Assembly (NCBI RefSeq): GCF_039613825.1
Contig: NZ_CP154826.1
Location: 1,550,001 to 1,614,000, forward strand
Source of the DNA: Diaminobutyricibacter sp. McL0608
Lineage (GTDB): Bacteria; Actinomycetota; Actinomycetes; Actinomycetales; Microbacteriaceae
Reading direction: 5' to 3'
Length of the DNA: 64,000 nt
Part shown: positions 27,379 through 35,084 of the stretch, piece by piece
Layout of the letters: every line of letters starts with the position of its first letter
How positions within the stretch are numbered: position 1 is the stretch's first letter
Position numbers and translations under genes: made by a program
The notes under the pieces: generated by a model
What the model was told of the DNA's origin: nothing
Database searches by the model: none
What the model saw: the letters and a program-made list of their open reading frames with translations, nothing else

Positions 27379-29070
27379 TCAGGGCAGGTAGTACGTCGGG
27401 TTCGGCAACTTCACGGTGCGGTCGGCGGAACCGCCGATCAGGTCGCTGAACTGGTCCCCGAAGTTCGCCACGATGTCGTACCCTCCTCCTGCGCTCGATT
27501 CAACGTGGGCGCGCGTCTGCGACTTGTACTCGATCGTGGTGCACTTCGCTGTCGCGCAGGTGATGTACGACGGCTGCTGGGATGCGCCGACACCGGTCCA
27601 CTTCGTGTAGTAGTTCGCGGACGTGAAGCCGGTGTACCCGACCTTCGCCAGGTTGCCGAGTGTCGCCGCCTTCTGGTCGTCATTGCGCCCGGTCAGCCCG
27701 ACGATCGTGCATCCGTACTTCTGGGCGACGGCCGCGAGTCCGACCATGGACGGCGTGGCGGGGAAGCGCTGGTCCTGTACCCAGACGTCCTGCTCGGCGG
27801 GGTTGAAGTTGAAGTGCATGTCTCCGACTTCCATGTCGTACGTCCACAGCGTGGTGTCGTCGGCGTCGAGCACGATCGCCGGGTTCTTGTGCGAACGCTT
27901 GCCGACGTAACACGCCGCCGCGACGGCGGGCTCCTGCTGCTTCACGAGCTTCGCCATCTCGGTGATGTACGGCGACGACGTCTTGTTCGAGATGCCCGTC
28001 CCCGGGTCGCCGTAGTAGGTGGCGATCGTCTTCTTCACCGAGTCGATGTTCGGGATGCCCTCACCGCCGACTTTCGCACCGCTGGTGCCGTCCGGCGCCA
28101 TCGTGAAATGGGTGCGGGGTGCGAGCCACGGCTGGGAGACGCCCGGCAGGTTCGTCGAGGGGAGGTAGTACGTCGGGTTGGGGAGCTTCAGCGCCCGCTC
28201 GGAGAAGCCGCCCTGCAGGTCCGACCACTGGTCGCCGACGTTCAGGGTGATCGTGTAGCCGAGGGACTCGATGTGCTTGCGCGTCTGCGCCTTGTATTCG
28301 ACGGTCGTGCAGCTCGTGGTCACGCACGTGATGTACGACGGCTGCTGCGAGGCTCCGACGCCTGTCCACTTCGTGAAGAAGTTGGTCGCGTTGAACGGCG
28401 TGTAGCCGACCTTGTCGAGGTTGCCGAGCGTCGCCGTCTTCTGGTTGTCATTGCGGCCGGTCAGACCGAAGACCGCGTATCCCATCTTCGAGGCGGCGTT
28501 GACGTAGGCGACCATGGCAGGTGTCGCCGGGAAGCGCTGGTCCTGCACCCAGACGTCCTGTTCCGCCGGGTTGAAGTTGAAGTGCATGTCTCCGACTTCC
28601 ATGTCGTACGTCCACAGTGTGGTGTCGTCGGCGTCGAAGACGATCGCAGGCTTCTCGTGGTGGCGAACCGCCTGCAGGTAGGTGAGCCTCAGCTTCGCGG
28701 TCTCGCGCGCGAGGATGGAGTCCATCTCGCTGATGTATGGCGACGTCGTCTTGTTCGCGATGCCCGTTCCCGGGTCCCCGTAGTAGGTCGCGATGGTCTT
28801 CTTCACCGAGTCGATGTTGGGGATGCCCTCGCCGCCCGCAGTGGCGCCGCTCGAACCGTCCGGTGCCATGACGAAACTGGTTCGCGGGGCGAGGTTCTGG
28901 CCGTGGCCGTGGTCGCCGCCGTGCCCGCCGTCCCAGGCCTGCGCGCCGGATGCACCGACCACGCTGAGGCCGAGTGCCAGGGCGACCGCCGCAGCTGCAC
29001 TGCCGAGCATTCGCCTTCGCGGCGGGCGGATGGTGGGGGAGTCGTGGAATCGGGCAGGGCGTTCTGACAT
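27379..29070 (-). CDS. Secreted acid phosphatase with two fused HAD (class B/VSP-like) domains
   Basis: A 563-residue exported protein. The N-terminus has basic RRRMLGSAAAA and a long hydrophobic stretch ending GASGAQA, suggesting Tat or Sec export. Two near-identical HAD domains follow (about 60-304 and 316-563). Each has LAPRT.F.MAPDG at its start, the nucleophile motif FDADDTTLWTYDMEVGD (LDADDT in copy 2), LTGRND (motif II), YK(A/S)QTR (motif III Lys), GDQ(W/F)SDL (motif IV) and ends LPNPTYYLP. All catalytic residues are kept in both copies. A single domain of about 245 residues is the normal family size, so this is an in-gene duplication. The ATG at 29070 is chosen; an in-frame GTG at 29079 is possible. 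Confidence 0.9.
   Translation of the reverse strand: MSERPARFHDSPTIRPPRRRMLGSAAAAVALALGLSVVGASGAQAWDGGHGGDHGHGQNLAPRTSFVMAPDGSSGATAGGEGIPNIDSVKKTIATYYGDPGTGIANKTTSPYISEMDSILARETAKLRLTYLQAVRHHEKPAIVFDADDTTLWTYDMEVGDMHFNFNPAEQDVWVQDQRFPATPAMVAYVNAASKMGYAVFGLTGRNDNQKTATLGNLDKVGYTPFNATNFFTKWTGVGASQQPSYITCVTTSCTTVEYKAQTRKHIESLGYTITLNVGDQWSDLQGGFSERALKLPNPTYYLPSTNLPGVSQPWLAPRTHFTMAPDGTSGAKVGGEGIPNIDSVKKTIATYYGDPGTGISNKTSSPYITEMAKLVKQQEPAVAAACYVGKRSHKNPAIVLDADDTTLWTYDMEVGDMHFNFNPAEQDVWVQDQRFPATPSMVGLAAVAQKYGCTIVGLTGRNDDQKAATLGNLAKVGYTGFTSANYYTKWTGVGASQQPSYITCATAKCTTIEYKSQTRAHVESSAGGGYDIVANFGDQFSDLIGGSADRTVKLPNPTYYLP
27382..28890 (-). repeat. Tandem in-frame duplication inside the phosphatase gene
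   Basis: Two direct copies of about 740 bases (roughly 28150-28890 and 27382-28125) encode the two HAD domains, offset by 768 bases at the DADDT motifs. Long blocks are nearly identical at the DNA level, for example around the segment coding DMHFNFNPAEQDVWVQDQRF, whereas the helical region after YYGDPGTGI differs. Confidence 0.85.
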
Positions 29071-29094
29071 CGGCGTCACCGTTTCGTTCGTGGA

Positions 29095-29120
29095 GACCGG
29101 CCCCCAATTGGGGGCCGGTC
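29095..29120. promoter_or_regulatory. 26-base perfect palindrome upstream of the phosphatase gene
   Basis: GACCGGCCCCC-AATT-GGGGGCCGGTC is self-complementary over all 26 bases and lies 24 bases before the phosphatase ATG. It could be a protein operator or a hairpin at the 5' end of the mRNA; position in the leader rules out a terminator for this gene. Confidence 0.6.
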
Positions 29121-29185
29121 AGCACGATAGTCCGGTCAGCGCCTCCCCGCTAGTATCACCTGGGTCGAAAGAATTTCGGCAAACG

Positions 29186-29254
29186 AGTGCTTTCGCACTA
29201 GCTGTGTCCCGCCGCACTAAGTAGACGTAGTGCGGTGAGACGGGGCTAGTGCGA
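29186..29254. promoter_or_regulatory. Nested inverted repeats of CGCACTA / TAGTGCG
   Basis: Outer arms TCGCACTAGC (29193-29202) and GCTAGTGCGA (29245-29254) enclose inner arms CCGCACTA (29212-29219) and TAGTGCGG (29228-29235); a partial AGTGC at 29186 pairs with the first GCACT. The 30-base arms overall match at about 24 positions. The spacing suggests multiple dimer sites for one regulator, or a long terminator for the small gene to the right. Confidence 0.6.
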
Positions 29255-29268
29255 TGAGTTGTGTGGCG

Positions 29269-29478
29269 TCAGCGACCGGTCTCGCGAGCGCCCTGCACCG
29301 CCTGGAGGTCACGGAACATCCGCTCCGTGTCGCGGTTCGGTTCGCCGCCGCGCGCCTTGATGGCGGCGGCCAGGAATTCGCTGATCGGTGTCCTGCGTCG
29401 TTCGGGGGATGCCGTCCGTCGCGTCTGGCGGGTCGCCATCCGGTGGCCATGTCCTGAAGTGAGGATTCCGTGTGTCAT
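29269..29478 (-). CDS. Small basic hypothetical protein, 69 aa
   Basis: A basic N-terminal half (TRQTRRTASPERRR) is followed by a helical segment PISEFLAAAIKARGGEPNRDTERMFRDLQAV. No family is recognised. The reading frame is supported by TATCGT 7 bases before the ATG (leaderless) and by G/C-rich third positions. It is divergent from the GlxA-type regulator gene with only 86 bases between starts, so the direct repeats there may control both. Confidence 0.62.
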   Translation of the reverse strand: MTHGILTSGHGHRMATRQTRRTASPERRRTPISEFLAAAIKARGGEPNRDTERMFRDLQAVQGARETGR

Positions 29479-29502
29479 GGCATTAACGATACGGAAGTAG
29501 AT

Positions 29503-29551
29503 ATTCGGCCACCAGGTGGCTTTGAGACTATCTTCGCAAACATTCGGCCAC
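29503..29551. promoter_or_regulatory. Direct repeats ATTCGGCCAC in a divergent promoter region
   Basis: ATTCGGCCAC occurs at 29503-29512 and 29542-29551, start-to-start 39 bases, on the same strand. The first copy runs into GCCACC-A-GGTGGC (29508-29520), an inverted repeat. AraC-family proteins usually bind direct repeats, so autoregulation by the adjacent GlxA-type protein is plausible. TAAACT at 29552-29557 is the -10 box of that gene. Confidence 0.55.
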
Positions 29552-29564
29552 TAAACTCGGTTAC

Positions 29565-30527
29565 ATGATCACCCGCGTCGCTGTACCCCTGATCGACGAC
29601 TTCGCGATGTTCGAATTCGGGGTTGTCTGCGAGGTCTTCGGCCTCGACCGCAGCTATGCCGACCTCCCGGTCTTCGACTTCCGGGTCTGCGGCGTCGAGC
29701 CCGGAGTGCCCATCACCAATCCCACGGGAGTCACCGTCACCCCGCCGTACGGGCTCGAGGCGATGGACGACGCCGACCTGATCGCGGTACCCGCGGCGCG
29801 CATTCGCGACGAGTATCCGCACGAAGTCCTCGAGGCGCTGAGACGCGCATCCGACCGTGGGGCGATCCTCCTCAGCGTCTGTTCCGGCGCGTTCGTCCTC
29901 GGCGCCGCCGGCCTCCTCGACGGCCGCGCGGTCACGACCCACTGGCGATACGCCGAGGCGCTGAAGAAGCGCTTCCCGCTCGCGAACATCGACCCGGATG
30001 TGCTCTTCGTCGACGACGGCGACCTGATCACCAGCGCGGGAACGGCCGCCGGCATCGACGCCTGCCTCCACCTCGTTCGGCGCGAACTCGGCAGTGCCGT
30101 CGCGAACACCATCGCACGGCACATGGTCGTGCCTCCGCAGCGAGACGGCGGTCAGCGGCAGTTCGTCGATCATCCGGTGCCCGAAGCCGAAGGGGATGCG
30201 CTGGCCGGCATCCTCGAATACCTGGCCTCCCGGCTCGACGAGCAGCACACCATCCCGTCGCTCGCCCAGCATGCGCGCATGTCGACGCGGAGCTTCTCCC
30301 GCCGTTTCCGCTCGGAGACCGGCGTCTCGCCGATGCAGTGGTTGAACCGCCAGCGCATCCTGCACGCACGCCTGCTCCTCGAGACGACCACGATGTCGAT
30401 CGACGAGATCAGTGCGCAATGCGGATTCAGCAGCCCGACCCTCTTCCGTCACCACTTCGACCTGGAAGTCGGGGTCGCACCAACGCGTTACCGCCGCGCT
30501 TTCGCCGGCTCGGCCCAGCCGGCCTGA
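29565..30527 (+). CDS. GlxA-family transcriptional regulator (DJ-1/PfpI + AraC)
   Basis: A 320-residue regulator. The N-terminal DJ-1/PfpI-like domain (about 1-180) includes ILLSVCSGAFVLGAAGLLDGR with the nucleophile-elbow cysteine and TTHWRYAE; the C-terminal AraC domain (about 215-315) has two helix-turn-helix units (PSLAQHARMSTRSFSRRFRS and SIDEISAQCGFSSPTLFRHHF). Such proteins regulate diverse catabolic or stress genes and bind unknown ligands. TAAACT lies 7 bases before the ATG, so the message is probably leaderless. Confidence 0.92.
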   Translation: MITRVAVPLIDDFAMFEFGVVCEVFGLDRSYADLPVFDFRVCGVEPGVPITNPTGVTVTPPYGLEAMDDADLIAVPAARIRDEYPHEVLEALRRASDRGAILLSVCSGAFVLGAAGLLDGRAVTTHWRYAEALKKRFPLANIDPDVLFVDDGDLITSAGTAAGIDACLHLVRRELGSAVANTIARHMVVPPQRDGGQRQFVDHPVPEAEGDALAGILEYLASRLDEQHTIPSLAQHARMSTRSFSRRFRSETGVSPMQWLNRQRILHARLLLETTTMSIDEISAQCGFSSPTLFRHHFDLEVGVAPTRYRRAFAGSAQPA

Positions 30528-30635
30528 TCGGGCGCGCCGTCGCGGACGGTTGCCGGTGGCCGCACGTTGCGGGATACTCGGGTCATCGGTGGACGGCGTG
30601 TCACGACGTCGCCACCCCTCCATACGGAGGCTGTC

Positions 30636-31289
30636 ATGGATACTTTGCGAAATCGGGGGAGCGCATTCAGCGTGGTCCTCGCGACGGTCATCGTCTGTGT
30701 GGCCGGCCTCGCCGGGTGCGTCGGGACCGCGGCCCCCGAAGTGGATCCGGGCCACGTGGACACGTCCGCCCCGAACACGGGGACCACCGCGCCTCAGCCG
30801 GAGAACACCTCCCAGGCAGTGTCGGTCGAGCTCGCCCAGCTGCCGATCGGCGGAAACACGACCCAGGACCAGACCACCTCGGCCGACACCTGTGTGACCA
30901 TCAACTGGATCGTGCAACAGGATGCGGCGAAGATTCCGTCCGACGTGAAGATCCAGATCACGGGCGCAGCATTCAGCACGGACGTGTACACGCTGGCCGA
31001 CCAGGGCTGCGCGAACGACCATCCGGCGTGCATCGGGTTCGTGTTCGACGCAGGGCACCAGGCGTGCAATCTGGCGATCACGCCGACCGGATCACTGGAC
31101 TCGACGGGAACAGAACCCGCCGTGAGCCTCGGCGGGAACGTGACGTGCGTCGACGGTCAGACTCCTGAATGCACTGACTTCCTCAATGCGGTCGCGACGG
31201 AGCCGAGCGTGACCATTCCGCTCGACCCACCGCCGTCCGAGCAGGGCGCCGGACCTGCGCCGTCCGATCGCGGCGGGGCCGGCGCGTGA
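30636..31289 (+). CDS. Secreted lipoprotein, 217 aa
   Basis: Signal peptide with lipobox LAGC near residue 27, then a Thr/Pro-rich linker (TSAPNTGTTAPQPENTSQA) and a compact domain with several cysteines (DTCVTINW, DQGCANDHPACIGF, QACNLAI, VTCVDG, PECTDF) that probably form disulfides, and a Pro-rich end. I do not recognise the domain. GGAGG precedes the ATG by 5 bases. The next gene, a membrane protein, starts within its stop codon, so both are one operon and may act together at the membrane surface. Confidence 0.75.
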   Translation: MDTLRNRGSAFSVVLATVIVCVAGLAGCVGTAAPEVDPGHVDTSAPNTGTTAPQPENTSQAVSVELAQLPIGGNTTQDQTTSADTCVTINWIVQQDAAKIPSDVKIQITGAAFSTDVYTLADQGCANDHPACIGFVFDAGHQACNLAITPTGSLDSTGTEPAVSLGGNVTCVDGQTPECTDFLNAVATEPSVTIPLDPPPSEQGAGPAPSDRGGAGA

Positions 31290-32200
31290 CCGACGACGTC
31301 CCGAAAGAGTCCGAGAACACCGGCACGGCCGACGCGTCCGCTGCACCGCAGGTCGAGCGCTGGGTCAACGTGCTCGGAAGTGTGATCGCCCCCGCTACCC
31401 TGCTCGGCGCGCTCCTCTTCTATTTCGGGTATGTCTCGTCGCGTGCGCAATACGACTACTTCGGGATCGACGTCGACGTGATCGGCCTGACCACCCAGAA
31501 CTACGTCGCCCGCAGCCCCCAGCCACTTCTCGTGCCGCTGCTGGTGCTCGCGCTGCTGGGCGCGGCGCTGGTCGGGCTGCACGCGATAATCCGGCGGCGT
31601 TCGCGGCGCCCCGGGTTCGCCGGCGCCATCCGCCGGGCGGTTCTCGTGGGACTTATCATCCTGGGCGCCGGAATCATCCTGCTGTTCGCCTACCCGTTGC
31701 TGTCGGGCTGGCCCTACTACCCCCTGGTGACCCCGTTCGTGCTGGCTCTCGGTGGCGCGGTCACGGCGTACGGCCTCGGCACACTTCGGTTTCTGGCCCG
31801 GCGAGACGGCACGGGCACGTCCCCGCGGCTCGGCGTCGTGGTGCTGCTGTGGGCGGCGACCGCCGCCTGCGTCTTCTGGGCGACCGCGACGATCGCGCAA
31901 TGGTCGGGGCTCGGTCTGGCGCAGCAGCAGGCGCGCCACCTCGACACGCTCCCGAGTGTGATCGTCGACACGCAGGACCGGCTGTTCCTCCCCGCCGAAT
32001 CGCATGTCGCCGAGATTGCGCTGCCCGCTTCGGACAGCCAGAAGTTCCGTTACCGCTACACCGGCCTGCGGCTGCTGATCGTCGGCGGCGACCACATGTT
32101 CCTCGTGCCCAACACGTGGAACCCGCACGACACGACTCTGGTGCTGCCGGTCGATAGTTCGACCCGGCTCCAATTCCAGTTCCGCAACCTGGCGCCCTGA
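31286..32200 (+). CDS. Integral membrane protein, five TM, 304 aa
   Basis: Predicted helices lie at about residues 28-50, 80-101, 118-139, 147-168 and 181-203, followed by about 100 soluble residues (SVIVDTQDRLFLPAESHVAE to LVLPVDSSTRLQFQF) that look like a small beta-rich domain. No family is recognised. The GTG start overlaps the lipoprotein stop, so translation is coupled. The topology suggests the C-terminal domain lies outside, near the lipoprotein. Confidence 0.72.
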   Translation: MTDDVPKESENTGTADASAAPQVERWVNVLGSVIAPATLLGALLFYFGYVSSRAQYDYFGIDVDVIGLTTQNYVARSPQPLLVPLLVLALLGAALVGLHAIIRRRSRRPGFAGAIRRAVLVGLIILGAGIILLFAYPLLSGWPYYPLVTPFVLALGGAVTAYGLGTLRFLARRDGTGTSPRLGVVVLLWAATAACVFWATATIAQWSGLGLAQQQARHLDTLPSVIVDTQDRLFLPAESHVAEIALPASDSQKFRYRYTGLRLLIVGGDHMFLVPNTWNPHDTTLVLPVDSSTRLQFQFRNLAP

Positions 32201-32243
32201 CGCGCCCGGCGCCCTGATGGGTCCCGGCGGCCCGGCACTGCGG

Positions 32244-32420
32244 TCAGTCGACGTCGACGGTCCAGATCACCAGACCGGTCGCCGTGCGCCTCGCCGTCTC
32301 GAGGTAGGTCGCGGTCCGCCCGTTGTCGTCGGTGAGCTCCGCCTGCAGCACGTACTCGGTGACATCCCAGGTGCGTCCGTCGAACGGGCCGCCTTCCAGT
32401 TGCGCGATCGTCACATCCAT
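32244..32420 (-). CDS. Small beta-rich hypothetical protein, 58 aa
   Basis: The protein MDVTIAQLEGGPFDGRTWDV continues with VLQAELTDDNGRTATYLETARR and ends VIWTVDVD. Alternating residues suggest a short beta sheet; the 'GGPFDG' motif is found in small actinobacterial proteins of unknown function. TACCGT at 32427-32432, 6 bases before the ATG, defines a leaderless start and rejects the longer upstream frame. Confidence 0.72.
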   Translation of the reverse strand: MDVTIAQLEGGPFDGRTWDVTEYVLQAELTDDNGRTATYLETARRTATGLVIWTVDVD

Positions 32421-32463
32421 AGCTGAACGGTACTCCGCCCGACGCCGGAACGGGATGCCGGAT

Positions 32464-34347
32464 TCACCAGCCGCCGCCACCCCCGCCGCCTCCGCCACCG
32501 CCGGAGAACCCTCCACCGCCCGAACCGCCGAACGAGCTTCCCGAACCCGATGACGGGGGCGGGGTCACGGCGAATGGAGCTCCCTCGTAGATCGAGCTGA
32601 AGGCGGCGATCTGCAACGGAAGAAGCGATGCGTTCATCGTCCCGGCGGTCCACTCCGGTTCGAGGCCGGTCGTGGCGTACGAGTGGGCGAGTTCGCGCAT
32701 CCACTCCTTCTCGACGCCCCAGACGATCGCGTACGGCAGGAGTTTCTCGTTGAGGCGCACGACAGCCGAACCGTCGGTCGCATCCACCCGGTCTGCGCCT
32801 TCCGGGCTCTGCAGGACGCGGAAGCGTTCCGCCTCCGCCAGCGTCAGGTATTCGCGGAGCCCGAGGAGATGGTCGCGAACCTCGACGCCTTTCGCGGTCA
32901 TCAGATCGGGCACGCGGGCGAGCCAGAAGACGAGCACGGCGATGATCACGACCGCCCACAGTCCCCACGACAGGATGTCGGTCGTCCCGTTCTGCGTGGT
33001 CGCCCACCAGATCAGCAGCAGCCAGGCGGCGAGGACGACGATGATCCCCGATCCGAGGATACGCGGGAGCCGGCTCTTCGCCCGTCCTCGAAGGCCCCGC
33101 GCGTCGACGACGCGGGCCAGTTCGGAGTCGAGGAACGCCATCCGGTCGCCGAGTCTGTGGTCGCTCGGGTCGAGCAGCACCTCTGTCCCCGGTTCGTCTG
33201 TGACGAAGATGCGGTTCAGGATGGCGCGCTCGTCGGGGTCGGCGACGGAAGCGGCGGGTTGCAGCAGGCGCAGCCCGAACAGTTTGTCGACGGATGCATT
33301 CGAGTGATCGATCAGCGCGGCGACCTTGTTCACCGCGAACCCGATCAGTTGCGCAGGGATCGCGCGGTCGCCCCGGTTGAGGAACTGCGCGGCGAGGGCC
33401 GGGAACATGTCGGGCGGCGCAGCGTATTCAGCGACGATGATGCCGCGACCCTTCGGCGTGCGCCACACGAACAGCCGGGCGACGACGACTGAGACCGCGA
33501 TCGCGATCGCGAGGCCGAGCAGGATCCAGGGGAGTACCGCGAACGGGAAGGCTGCGCGCGGGTCCGGCAGTGTCGCGAACGTACCGGCAGTGAAACCGAC
33601 AGCCATCGTGACGTTCTGCTGCGGGCCGAGGTTCGCGTGGCCCGCCGTGATCACTGTGCCTCCCGCCTCAGGCGCGGACGTGATCGTGCAGCGATCGGTG
33701 CTGCCCAGGTCTCCGACGTAGCAGGCGTTGTCGCCGGTCAGCGCGCCGGTGAGCGTGCTGTCGAGGTGGAGGTGTGCGGTCACCTGGCCGAACGGCTGAT
33801 CCCAGCCGGTTCCGTTGACATCCCAGTAGAACTCGTCATCGCCGGTGTCCGCGAAGTATCGCACCACGTTCTGCTCGGTGTAAGTGATGACGTACGTCTG
33901 CTTGCCGTGCACGAAGCTGTCGGGCGAACCGATGCGCAGCTGTGCGAATCCGTCCTGGTCCGCACGCTCGAACGGGATGCTCGCCCCGTTCGCGTCCGTC
34001 ACCGACACGACCTGGACGTTCAGGTCCGTGTTCTGGTCGGTGAGCGGGATCGCCCGCACGATCCCGTGGTTCTGATCGAACTGAGGGAACTCGGCGACGA
34101 GCGTCTCGACTGTCTTCAGGGTCGAAACTTTGTCGGCGTCACGGCTGAGCGTGTAGTCGGCAGTGAACGAGTCGAAGGTGAAGTCGCTGGTATCCGTGCG
34201 CAGCGTACCGGGAGCGTGTCCGGATGCTGTCACCGGCGCGGTCTCGGATGCTTCTGCCGGCGCGGCGCCAAGGGCCAGGAGGCTCACAATGACGCCGGTC
34301 GCGGCGAACACCGCGACGAGGGAGGAGCGGATGCGGTGGCTGGGCAC
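32464..34347 (-). CDS. DUF2207-type membrane protein with extracytoplasmic domain
   Basis: A 627-residue protein: signal peptide (about 1-35), a beta-rich extracytoplasmic domain (ADYTLSRDADKVSTLKTVETLVAEFPQFDQNHGIVRAIPL, typical of DUF2207), TM helix near 245-265, a cytoplasmic domain, two further helices near 420-470, and a C-terminal Gly-rich tail ending in about twenty Gly/Ser/Trp residues. Function is unknown; such proteins are common surface proteins of actinobacteria and firmicutes. The GTG at 34347 is chosen because TACTCT lies 6 bases upstream, and it gives a proper signal peptide. Confidence 0.85.
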   Translation of the reverse strand: MPSHRIRSSLVAVFAATGVIVSLLALGAAPAEASETAPVTASGHAPGTLRTDTSDFTFDSFTADYTLSRDADKVSTLKTVETLVAEFPQFDQNHGIVRAIPLTDQNTDLNVQVVSVTDANGASIPFERADQDGFAQLRIGSPDSFVHGKQTYVITYTEQNVVRYFADTGDDEFYWDVNGTGWDQPFGQVTAHLHLDSTLTGALTGDNACYVGDLGSTDRCTITSAPEAGGTVITAGHANLGPQQNVTMAVGFTAGTFATLPDPRAAFPFAVLPWILLGLAIAIAVSVVVARLFVWRTPKGRGIIVAEYAAPPDMFPALAAQFLNRGDRAIPAQLIGFAVNKVAALIDHSNASVDKLFGLRLLQPAASVADPDERAILNRIFVTDEPGTEVLLDPSDHRLGDRMAFLDSELARVVDARGLRGRAKSRLPRILGSGIIVVLAAWLLLIWWATTQNGTTDILSWGLWAVVIIAVLVFWLARVPDLMTAKGVEVRDHLLGLREYLTLAEAERFRVLQSPEGADRVDATDGSAVVRLNEKLLPYAIVWGVEKEWMRELAHSYATTGLEPEWTAGTMNASLLPLQIAAFSSIYEGAPFAVTPPPSSGSGSSFGGSGGGGFSGGGGGGGGGGGW

Positions 34348-34415
34348 TGCTAGAGAGTAGCGCGCATGATCCGGATTTCGGCGCACCACGGGAGATCGGG
34401 ATACTCTGGCCCGCG

Positions 34416-34937
34416 ATGACATTCGACTGCGTCTTTCTGAACGGAACCGTGGGAACGGGCAAGACCACCACCGCCGAGATGCTGAGCAAGCACGTCAGTC
34501 TGAGCGGCGTGCGAAATGCAGTGATTGACCTGGACGAGATCCGCCGATCGTGGCCAGCACCACTGGACGACCCGTTCAACCACGAGCTCGAGCTCAGGAA
34601 TCTCGCCTCCCTTGTCGGCAACTATCGCGACGCGGGGGCTGACCGATTCATCCTTGCCGGCGTGATTGAACAGCGTTCGGAGCTTCCCCGATATCGGGCG
34701 GCCGTGCAGAGCGAGGGGATGTTCGTGGCACGCCTGGTCACCGATCCCGGGGTCCTCGAGGCGAGGCTGCTGAAGCGTCACGAGGGGGACCCCGAGGCCA
34801 TCGAGTGGTACCTCGAGCGGGCGGTCCAACTGGCCGGCATCCTCGAGACGGCCGACTGCGATGACAGAGCTTTCGACACCACGGACCAGAGCGCCACCGA
34901 GGTGGCGGCCGCCATCAGCAGTTCCGTCGGCTGGTAG
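34416..34937 (+). CDS. P-loop kinase-like ATP-binding protein, 173 aa
   Basis: Walker A NGTVGTGKTTTAEML is at residue 9, followed by NAVIDLDEIRRSWP (Asp-Leu-Asp-Glu, substrate loop) and FILAGVIEQRSELPRYR, resembling the APS kinase/shikimate kinase/AAA_33 group of small-molecule kinases. LEARLLKRHEGDP may be the lid. Substrate unknown. TACTCT at 34402-34407 lies 8 bases before the ATG; the identical hexamer serves the divergent DUF2207 gene, so the two promoters lie back to back in 68 bases. Confidence 0.8.
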   Translation: MTFDCVFLNGTVGTGKTTTAEMLSKHVSLSGVRNAVIDLDEIRRSWPAPLDDPFNHELELRNLASLVGNYRDAGADRFILAGVIEQRSELPRYRAAVQSEGMFVARLVTDPGVLEARLLKRHEGDPEAIEWYLERAVQLAGILETADCDDRAFDTTDQSATEVAAAISSSVGW

Positions 34938-34956
34938 TCGGCTGCACGGACGACCT

Positions 34957-35033
34957 TGGGGTGAGTAACGGGGCTTGAACCCGCGACCTCCTGGACCACA
35001 ACCAGGCGCTCTACCAGCTGAGCTATACCCACC
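34957..35033 (-). tRNA. tRNA-His (GTG)
   Basis: Reading leftwards, GGTGGGTA...TACTCACC closes the acceptor stem with the extra 5' G opposite C73 that marks tRNA-His. GCTCAGCTGGTAGAGC is the D arm, the anticodon loop contains GTG in GGTTGTGGTCC, GCGGGTTCAAGCCCCGT is the T arm, and CCA is encoded. Confidence 0.95.
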
Positions 35034-35084
35034 ATGCGACCTGCCTGACACTGCTGTGTCGAGCGAGGCAACTAGGAGATTCTA

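Noticed and set aside
26737-29067. 776-codon plus-strand frame across the phosphatase
   Set aside because: Shadow of the duplicated HAD gene; its apparent internal repeat simply mirrors the real duplication.
27322-29254. CRISPR array or phage remnant, because of the many repeats
   Set aside because: Repeats are inverted or coding duplications, not regularly spaced direct repeats; no cas, integrase or phage gene nearby.
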